A stretch of 42,316 nt of DNA from a virus. The position numbers and the translations under genes are program-made. The stretch covers positions 1-42,316 of the IMG/VR virus record IMGVR_UViG_3300030329_005397; one strand, given 5' to 3'. This document shows positions 37,335 to 42,316 of the stretch, piece after piece. Positions within the stretch are counted from its first letter, which is position 1. Every line of letters starts with the position of its first letter. The notes below the pieces were generated by a model. That model ran no database searches and was not told where the DNA came from. It was given only the letters and a program-made list of their open reading frames with translations.

Positions 37335-39260
37335 TCAGTAGTGTATTCTGCTTTGTCGCAAGCTCGTGTATCCCTCGACCGTCACGCCCTGGAACTCGAT
37401 CCGGCCGCGCGTCTCGCCGCCGCTCGCCAGAACGGCGGTGGGAAGCTTGCCGTTTGTCATGTAAATTTGTATGAACGAGCCCCGGGCCTTGGCCACCAGG
37501 CTCTCGGTGAACTCCTCGGCCACCAGCTCCACGTCTCCGGCCGGCGAAGCCAGGCCCCAGTAGGACCAGCCGCCGTACTCGTCCGGGTCGGTGGCGTAAG
37601 CGTAGACCGCGGAGTAGTTCTGATTGCCGTCGACGTAGGTGCCGAGCGACTTGAACCGGGCCGTGATCCTGGTCCATTTCTTGGGCGTCAATTCTCCCAG
37701 GGTGTAACCCCTGGTAGCGGCGAGGTGCTCGGAGTAGGCGGTCGATACCGTGCCGCCGGTGCCGTATTCGTCCTTGCCGTTGGCGTTCTCCTCGTGGACG
37801 AAAATGCCGCCGTTGGAGGTGAGGGCGAACACGCGGCGTTGCTTGTTGTATATGCCGACGACCAATTCGTCGACGTGCCAGGGAAGAAAGTCCACGCTCT
37901 CCCAGGCCCGCAAGGCGGTATTGAAAACGGCCACGTACTTGGGCCGGTAGTTCCCGGAATCGGTCTCGAAAATATTCGGGAGGGCGATGTAATACCGGTT
38001 GTTGTTGAACACGGCGCAAGCCTTGTGCTCGTACCCGATCGGTATTTCGTCGATCCAGTTTTGTATATCCTCGCTAATGGGTTTCTCGGAAACTTTCAGC
38101 AAGGCGGCCGCGGCACCCACCTTCGCTCCCGTTTTGATACCCATGTCGACGGCGTAGACGCCGGAGTCGGAGAGGAAAAACAACTGACCGCCCATCGTCA
38201 CGACGCTGCGCCTGGCCGCCACGCCCATTTGCCTGGTCAGCTCGGTGACCTCCACGTTGTCCAGGGCGTTTATCCCGGACATGTAGAACATGCTGGTCCG
38301 CTTCATCACCAGGAGACCGTCGTCGTGGATCGGCTCCAGCGCCTGGATGGCGTCCGGGCCGCCGGCGTCCACCTGGATAACCTTGAGCGGGTCGAAGGTG
38401 TTCGGATCGAGGATGTTGCTGAATCGCACTTCATGTCTTCCGGTGGCTACCGCCAGGCGGTTGGCCGCCCGGGCCGCGAAGTCTCCCGGTGGCATCTGGT
38501 TGGACTCGGAGCTGGCCCAGGCTTTGCCGCTTGGCGAAGACCAGGTGCCGTTGCCGGTCCTGCCGTCCAGGGAAAAAGTGGTGGCCGAAACCTTGGTCAC
38601 CACGTAAGTGCCGTTGGCGTTGGTGTTGCCGGCCACGTTGTTGACCGTTACCAGGTCGCCGGTCTTGAAGGAGTGCTCCCTGGCCGTGGTCAGGACGACG
38701 GGCACGCCGGAGCCCGTGGAGTTGGTGATCTCGTAGGTCTCCGGTCTGAGAAAGCGGGTGTTGAAGGAGTCGTAGACCAGGGGATATTCCCCCAGGCGGA
38801 CGTCAGTTGCGCCGGTGTCGAGCGCGAAAGGCAGCCTGGGGCCGCCGCCGCGAAATATCCAGCATTGGTCCTGGGCCTGGAACGGCTCCACCGCGGCCGC
38901 GATGGTTTCACCCTCCTGGAAATTTATTTTCGTCACCCCGTTGGTGTCCGGTATGATGAAGAAAGCCCGGTCGTCGGAGGCGACCACGATCTTCTCGATC
39001 CCGTCGGCCGGGTCGGTGTAGGCTCCGGCCCCGTAGTTGGTCCTGCCCATGAGGTCGGTATGGTCGGACCCGGTCCCGATTCGCTTCAGTCCCTTGCGGC
39101 CGCGGATGACTCCGCGGTCAAGCCGAATGTTCTTGGCCTCCGCCAGGAAGCCCTGGGGGAGGGTGGCCGGGTCCTTCCCGGAGGCCAGGCCGACGAAGCG
39201 CATGTCGCCGTCGGACTGCATCTGCGAGTCGAGCTTGAACTGGGTGCCGTACCGAGCCAT
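37335..39260 (-). CDS. Tail nozzle-like beta-propeller protein, 641 aa
   Basis: The start motif (GFLAEAKNIRLDRGVIRGRK then GLKRIG) and the series of propeller-like blades (VVASDDRAFFIIP, NNNRYYIALP, YVAVFNTALRAWESVDFLPW, RRVFALTSNGGIFVHEE) match the tail tubular/stabilisation class of short-tailed phages, as in T7 gp12 or P22 gp10. Residues about 175-245 are an inserted small beta domain of the 'TGDLVTVNNVAGNTNANGTY' type found in many virion proteins. ATG 39260 shares the A of the upstream TAA. It is the best evidence, with the adaptor, that the tail is short. Exact family membership is unproven. Confidence 0.7.
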   Translation of the reverse strand: MARYGTQFKLDSQMQSDGDMRFVGLASGKDPATLPQGFLAEAKNIRLDRGVIRGRKGLKRIGTGSDHTDLMGRTNYGAGAYTDPADGIEKIVVASDDRAFFIIPDTNGVTKINFQEGETIAAAVEPFQAQDQCWIFRGGGPRLPFALDTGATDVRLGEYPLVYDSFNTRFLRPETYEITNSTGSGVPVVLTTAREHSFKTGDLVTVNNVAGNTNANGTYVVTKVSATTFSLDGRTGNGTWSSPSGKAWASSESNQMPPGDFAARAANRLAVATGRHEVRFSNILDPNTFDPLKVIQVDAGGPDAIQALEPIHDDGLLVMKRTSMFYMSGINALDNVEVTELTRQMGVAARRSVVTMGGQLFFLSDSGVYAVDMGIKTGAKVGAAAALLKVSEKPISEDIQNWIDEIPIGYEHKACAVFNNNRYYIALPNIFETDSGNYRPKYVAVFNTALRAWESVDFLPWHVDELVVGIYNKQRRVFALTSNGGIFVHEENANGKDEYGTGGTVSTAYSEHLAATRGYTLGELTPKKWTRITARFKSLGTYVDGNQNYSAVYAYATDPDEYGGWSYWGLASPAGDVELVAEEFTESLVAKARGSFIQIYMTNGKLPTAVLASGGETRGRIEFQGVTVEGYTSLRQSRIHY

Positions 39261-39604
39261 TACTTTTTCCCCGCGATCAACTCGGCCAACCGCTGGATTT
39301 TCTCCTGCGTGGCGGATTCCAGATTTCCTATCTTGTCGTAAATTTTCCGGGCGTCGTTACGACGGTCTTCGTCCGCCTTCAATAGGCCCGCATGGTTTTC
39401 CTCCACCCTTTTTCGCCACTCCCGGTCGGCCACGTCGTTCTTGCCGATGTCATGGACGGCTTCGCTTAATCGGCTGCCAAGCTCGTCAAGCTCGCCTTCA
39501 AGTTCAGCTATGCGATTATGCTCCTTCTTCAGCATCCAGGAAATGCCAGCGAGGACAGTCGCCACCCCGAATATGATGTAGTCGCTGTAGTCGCTGAATT
39601 CCAT
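39260..39604 (-). CDS. Membrane-anchored coiled-coil protein, spanin-like, 114 aa
   Basis: The N-terminal membrane helix at residues 8-25 (DYIIFGVATVLAGISWML) is followed by a charged coiled coil to the end (RIAELEGELDELGSRLSEAV; QEKIQRLAELIAGKK). This is the topology of an inner-membrane spanin (Rz-like), but many phage membrane proteins share it. It is TAATG-coupled on both sides, in a run of small membrane proteins before the nozzle gene. No endolysin is recognised nearby, which weakens the lysis reading. Confidence 0.6.
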   Translation of the reverse strand: MEFSDYSDYIIFGVATVLAGISWMLKKEHNRIAELEGELDELGSRLSEAVHDIGKNDVADREWRKRVEENHAGLLKADEDRRNDARKIYDKIGNLESATQEKIQRLAELIAGKK

Positions 39605-39855
39605 TACTTTGTCCGGTTCAATAAATGATTCTCAATGCGCTCGATGGCCCCCTTCATTTCCTCGAGCGTCGCGAAGATCGTCCGGTTCGTTGCCCCGCTG
39701 GTGCCCTTGAACTCGGAAAACTGGACGTGAAGATCGTGCAGTTGGGCCTCGGTCTCCTTCAGCCCCTGGGACTGGTTCCGCCACATCACGCCCAGGGCCG
39801 CGAGAAAAGCGAAGAGGACGACCTCGACGACGACCGTGAAGTCCACGCTTTCCAT
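39604..39855 (-). CDS. Membrane-anchored coiled-coil protein, 83 aa
   Basis: ATG 39855 shares its A with the TGA of the upstream gene and is preferred over the open frame to 39933. MESVDFTVVVEVVLFAFLAA then LGVMWRNQSQ is an N-terminal membrane helix. It is followed by heptad repeats (LKETEAQLHDLHVQF; IFATLEEMKGAIERIENHLL). Topology and size match the next gene, so the two may form a pair or be related by duplication. A spanin or holin-partner role is possible. The sequence shows only topology. Confidence 0.65.
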   Translation of the reverse strand: MESVDFTVVVEVVLFAFLAALGVMWRNQSQGLKETEAQLHDLHVQFSEFKGTSGATNRTIFATLEEMKGAIERIENHLLNRTK

Positions 39856-40130
39856 CAGTTTGTTCCGTTGTCGTCGGGTTTTAGAAAGATACTCTTTATC
39901 GTGTCCTTCTTCGGCACGAAGAAATCGCGCCACTTACCCGCTTCTTCGATTGGCGCGGTAGTATCCTCGACGTAATCGATCTCCACATCAAGAAGGGCAG
40001 GTACTTGGATGCGCATGGACTTCCCCCTCGTTCCTACGCCCAAGCATCCGGAGCATACGAATACCACCATCATCATCATCAGCGTGATGAACAGAATGAT
40101 ATGCCAAGGTAGTGATTCGCGGGCGCTCAT
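39855..40130 (-). CDS. Small exported or lipoprotein-like membrane protein, 91 aa
   Basis: A short N-terminus leads into a strong hydrophobic segment (WHIILFITLMMMMVVFVCSG, residues 9-28), ending in CSGC. Cys29 could be lipidated, but Cys rather than Leu occupies the -3 place, so the lipobox is poor. The rest is a soluble domain (RIQVPALLDVEIDYVEDTTA; KWRDFFVPKKDTIKSIFLKP). It may be an outer-membrane spanin-like lipoprotein or a membrane-anchored virion or lysis factor. It begins 3 bases after the basic 39-aa gene and is coupled to the next. Confidence 0.6.
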   Translation of the reverse strand: MSARESLPWHIILFITLMMMMVVFVCSGCLGVGTRGKSMRIQVPALLDVEIDYVEDTTAPIEEAGKWRDFFVPKKDTIKSIFLKPDDNGTN

Positions 40131-40133
40131 ATC

Positions 40134-40253
40134 TCATTTACGTTTTGCAGCCTTACGCTTCCTTGCATATGCACGCGCTTTGCTTGCCGAGGCATGTGTC
40201 CGAACCTTACCGTTATATTTCGTCTGTCTTGGATTTCTTTTTCTTTGTGGCAT
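40134..40253 (-). CDS. Very basic 39-residue protein
   Basis: ATG 40253 has AGGA upstream and the frame ends 3 bases before the next ATG. The product, beginning MPQRKRNPRQTKYNGKVRTH, is about 40% Lys plus Arg, with an Ala/Lys/Arg tail and no acidic residue. It resembles protamine-like or ribosomal-protein-like peptides. It may condense DNA in the head or bind nucleic acid. Similar tiny basic proteins are found in some phage virions, but the role here is inferred from composition alone. Confidence 0.6.
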   Translation of the reverse strand: MPQRKRNPRQTKYNGKVRTHASASKARAYARKRKAAKRK

Positions 40254-40267
40254 ATTTTTATCCTCTT

Positions 40268-40540
40268 TTAGTTCTCCTTAATCTTCCGGAACAATCCACC
40301 AAGGAATCCCCCGGCTTTCTCCTTGATCTTCTCGTCAACCTTCTTGTCGCCAATAGCCTTGGCCTTGCCGATATTGATTGCGGGTATGTCGATCAACAGA
40401 GTGTAGATTTTCTTGATCCACCCAGCGGCCTTATCGTCCTTGGGCGTGGGTGTCATCGCCGCTATTGCGGAAGCGAGCATCGAGGCTCCTCCCACACACG
40501 CGATTAAAGTTACGTAATTAGCTGTTAGCCATGCCATCAT
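40268..40540 (-). CDS. Small membrane protein, holin-like, 90 aa
   Basis: MMAWLTANYVTLIACVGGAS then MLASAIAAMTP forms one N-terminal membrane helix. A second weakly hydrophobic stretch follows (IYTLLIDIPAINIG), then a strongly charged Lys-rich C-terminus (KKVDEKIKEKAGGFLGGLFR). AAGGA lies upstream of the ATGATG start. Size, helix placement and basic tail are compatible with a holin, and it lies among other small membrane proteins. Holins are too diverse to confirm from this. Confidence 0.6.
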   Translation of the reverse strand: MMAWLTANYVTLIACVGGASMLASAIAAMTPTPKDDKAAGWIKKIYTLLIDIPAINIGKAKAIGDKKVDEKIKEKAGGFLGGLFRKIKEN

Positions 40541-40549
40541 AATTTTCCT

Positions 40550-40804
40550 TTATTCTTCTGGTTCGGGATCGGCGTGCCAATCGTAGTCGTAAGGGATTTC
40601 GCCCGTGACCAAATGTCGGCACATGTCTTCGATGGGCAGGATGTATTTGTCGGCGTGTTCGGGATGGTCGGACCGCACCTGTTGACGATACGAACAATAA
40701 GCGGAAAATGGTGACGATGCTATGTCCAGCGCATCCTCCAAAGCAGCCAGAGCGTTGTCATAACCCCTTTGCGTGACGTAAAGTTTTGCGTGCGTGGTGG
40801 CCAT
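40550..40804 (-). CDS. Hypothetical protein, 84 aa
   Basis: This soluble, acidic protein starts MATTHAKLYVTQRGYDNALA. It is helical in the middle (LEDALDIASSPFSAYCSYRQ) and has an acidic, aromatic end (GEIPYDYDWHADPEPEE). ATG 40804 shares the A of the lectin-fibre stop (TAATG). A tail-fibre chaperone would be expected at this place, directly after a fibre gene, and the size would allow it. No chaperone family signature is recognised. Confidence 0.6.
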   Translation of the reverse strand: MATTHAKLYVTQRGYDNALAALEDALDIASSPFSAYCSYRQQVRSDHPEHADKYILPIEDMCRHLVTGEIPYDYDWHADPEPEE

Positions 40805-41637
40805 TATATGCTGTATTTGGTTTTTAAATAATCAACGACCACCTTGAGATCGCCGCCATCTAAAGTGTTTCCGTCCATCGTCACGCTTAGGTCGTCATAA
40901 ATAAAAACCTCCGCAACCTCGCAGTCGGTATTCAGCGCATAAGCCGCTTGCCTATAAAGCCCTCCGATAGCAAAATCCTCCTCCAGCACAGTCGTGTTTT
41001 GTGTGCCATTAAAGGGATACCTGTTCAAGCTATCGTATAAGTAGCTGTCGTCTCCATCCGCTTGCCAAGCAAGCACGTACTGCCCAGCGGAAAATCCGCC
41101 AGTACTTGGCGACCCGTTCGTGTATCTAGAGGTTCCATTCCCATCCCAAAACCTATGACCAAGCGTGGTATGTTGCATTGCACCAATGTAGTTGCCGCTC
41201 GTCGCCCAAGTTGCACCTTGACCACTCCAAAACATGTCGTTGTTAGCAGCAGTTTCGATATGCACAGCCATTATGACCCAATATGGGGGAGTCACCGTGC
41301 TTGGCAGGGCATTTCTCCCTGCGACAACGGATGAAGTAGTGTTTGCCCCACCGTTCATCTGATCGCCTCCGTCAAAAACAATCACGGGCTTGGAGTTTAG
41401 ATTCGATGACGATGCGGAGTAAGTAGGCGCTCTAACTAAATCCCCTCCAAGAGGAAACTGGCTGAAGGTATTGATGCGGCTCGCCCATTCGGTTACCTGA
41501 TCGGAACCGTTTTTCGTAACACCTGATCCAGCGTCCATGTGGATGGTCGGGTACGTTTCCGTACTTGTGCCGTCGTCCAAGGCGTAGCCCGCAGCAGAAG
41601 CATGCCCGCCTTGTACGTTTGGAAAAGGAAAAGTCAT
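40804..41637 (-). CDS. Lectin-type (concanavalin A/LamG-like) tail fibre or spike protein, 277 aa
   Basis: After a short Gly/Ala start the protein has the shared N-part (YALDDGTSTETYPTIHMDAG, DQVTEWASRINTFSQF). It is followed by a jelly-roll-like series typical of LamG/laminin-type lectin domains: KPVIVFDGGDQMNGG, PYWVIMAVHIETAANNDMFW, YVLAWQADGDDSYLYDSLNR, and EVAEVFIYDDLSVTMDGNTL near the end. Such domains bind surface glycans in phage spikes. It is ATGA-coupled to the upstream 211-aa fibre-like protein. Its N-part is duplicated, with an exact 77-bp DNA match, at the left end of the window, so the phage has at least two related receptor-binding subunits. Confidence 0.75.
   Translation of the reverse strand: MTFPFPNVQGGHASAAGYALDDGTSTETYPTIHMDAGSGVTKNGSDQVTEWASRINTFSQFPLGGDLVRAPTYSASSSNLNSKPVIVFDGGDQMNGGANTTSSVVAGRNALPSTVTPPYWVIMAVHIETAANNDMFWSGQGATWATSGNYIGAMQHTTLGHRFWDGNGTSRYTNGSPSTGGFSAGQYVLAWQADGDDSYLYDSLNRYPFNGTQNTTVLEEDFAIGGLYRQAAYALNTDCEVAEVFIYDDLSVTMDGNTLDGGDLKVVVDYLKTKYSI
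41438..41514. repeat. Exact 77-bp direct repeat, copy 2
   Basis: This segment is identical to bases 1-77. It codes for the same fibre segment (SDQVTEWASRINTFSQFPLG region). The conservation at the DNA level, in contrast with the diverged flanks, points to recent duplication or gene conversion between fibre genes. Confidence 0.9.
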
Positions 41638-42269
41638 TGGAGCGCCTTGACCGTCAATAAGCTGAAGCCATTAACTCTGGTTATGAAAAAGAGGAAATCA
41701 TCGCCGTTGGCAGTCGATATCGTGTCTCCGTCGACCTTGGTGAACCCTGAGGTCGTTATGGTCCCGGCGCTTGAGTCGTTGGTGTATTGAATGACTATGG
41801 AACAGGTCGTCGCCGGAGGCGCCAGCGTATGAGCGCCATTGTTCACGGCTTTTTGAAAATTACCATCGGCCGGATCCGGCGTGTATGTCCCTGAGGTAAT
41901 AGTACCTTTGTCGTATTCCGTGGCGTTGAACCCTTTCGTCAATGTGTCGGCGGTGTCCGCTTTCAACGTGTCGGCGTCGTAAGCCTGCACATCCGTCCCG
42001 ATTTCCAGACTCAGGTCGGCTTTGATCTCGGCGTCGGTCCGCCCCTCGATCGATGTCCCGTCGACCCTAAGCCAATCGTTATCCGCCACATTGGCGTTGG
42101 CCACCAAGAGGCTTCTGTCGGATATACCCGTCAAGTCGGACACGAGCACGTGTTTGGTAGTGCCCGCCGAAGAGTCCGCAGTATCGCTCACGTCCACGAT
42201 GGGGATCATGTCTCCCGTGGCGGGCGCGGCCCCCAAGGAGGTTAATGCTGTTATTTTTTTATCTGCCAT
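41634..42269 (-). CDS. Fibre or head-fibre-like virion protein, 211 aa
   Basis: The N-terminus (MADKKITALTSLGAAPATGD then MIPIVDVSDTADSSAGTTKH) is the common start of phage fibre and head-fibre proteins ('KITALT...DxxPIVD'). Short repeats resembling pyocin/fibre stems follow (NDWLRVDGTSIEGRTDAEIK). A C-terminal beta domain (TCSIVIQYTNDSSAGTITTS; DFLFFITRVNGFSLLTVKAL) follows. GGAG lies 8 bases before ATG 42269. It starts the fibre cluster seen in the window and is ATGA-coupled to the lectin-type subunit, so the two probably assemble together. Confidence 0.7.
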   Translation of the reverse strand: MADKKITALTSLGAAPATGDMIPIVDVSDTADSSAGTTKHVLVSDLTGISDRSLLVANANVADNDWLRVDGTSIEGRTDAEIKADLSLEIGTDVQAYDADTLKADTADTLTKGFNATEYDKGTITSGTYTPDPADGNFQKAVNNGAHTLAPPATTCSIVIQYTNDSSAGTITTSGFTKVDGDTISTANGDDFLFFITRVNGFSLLTVKALQ

Positions 42270-42273
42270 TGTT

Positions 42274-42316
42274 CTACTCCGTTAAAATATTAAAACCGTC
42301 CTCGGTGACTAGAGAA
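42274..42316 (-). CDS. C-terminal end of an upstream gene (partial)
   Basis: The open frame enters from the right edge and ends with TAG at 42274-42276, giving SLVTEDGFNILTE. The stop lies 4 bases before the start of the 211-aa gene and overlaps its ribosome site, as in the rest of the operon. Too little is visible for a function. If the window ends were joined, this frame would be in phase with the partial fibre gene at 1-233. Confidence 0.5.
   Translation of the reverse strand, partial: SLVTEDGFNILTE

Overview
The window is most of the genome of a temperate, short-tailed (podovirus-like) bacteriophage with GC-rich DNA. The evidence is a large terminase, portal, scaffold, major capsid protein, tail adaptor and nozzle-like proteins, lectin-type fibres, a tyrosine integrase next to a tRNA-derived attachment site, and a single 4329-residue virion protein of the 'large polyvalent protein' type. 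No sheath, tape-measure or baseplate genes are visible. The host cannot be named from the sequence. The attachment site matches the 3' half of a bacterial tRNA-Pro(CGG) gene, so the host is a bacterium with such a gene.

Nearly everything is on the minus strand and is read from high to low coordinates. Two blocks are on the plus strand: the integrase (5173-6729) and a two-gene cassette (18134-19042). Reading the minus strand from the right end: fibre genes (42316-40804); a row of small, mostly membrane proteins that may include lysis functions (40804-39260); a nozzle-like protein (39260-37335); a small virion protein and three larger proteins that probably fill or line the ejection apparatus (37324-32327); the giant polyvalent protein (32325-19336); and a 96-residue protein. 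The plus-strand cassette (a ribbon-helix-helix regulator and a membrane coiled-coil protein) then faces away from a minus-strand control and replication operon across a compact operator region (18019-18133). That operon runs through a small ribbon-helix-helix protein, a helix-turn-helix protein, a second DNA-binding protein broken by a 14-base G tract, an excisionase-like protein, a replication initiator carrying eight 11-bp iterons inside its own gene, and a primase-helicase. It continues without a gap into terminase and portal and ends at 7647.

The lysogeny block (attP core 4910-4954, flanking arm-type repeats, integrase) and a 21-bp repeat array of about 27 units (6833-7488) lie between the portal side and the scaffold/capsid side of the morphogenesis genes, which is an unusual place for them. 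Scaffold, capsid and decoration genes follow (4668-2101). A clear intrinsic terminator then precedes the tail adaptor and fibre genes that run off the left end.

Most minus-strand neighbours are chained by ATGA, TGATG, TAATG, GTGA or TTGA stop-start overlaps. These overlaps fix many start codons and reveal several very small genes. The left end of the window is an exact 77-bp copy of 41438-41514, inside a duplicated lectin-fibre gene. It therefore looks like an assembly break at a repeat rather than a physical genome end.

The points most worth following up are the probable replication origin embedded in the initiator gene, the integrase with a helix-turn-helix inserted in its catalytic domain, the giant protein with its internal duplication and recurring FSKK-type linkers, and the G-tract frameshift in a control gene.
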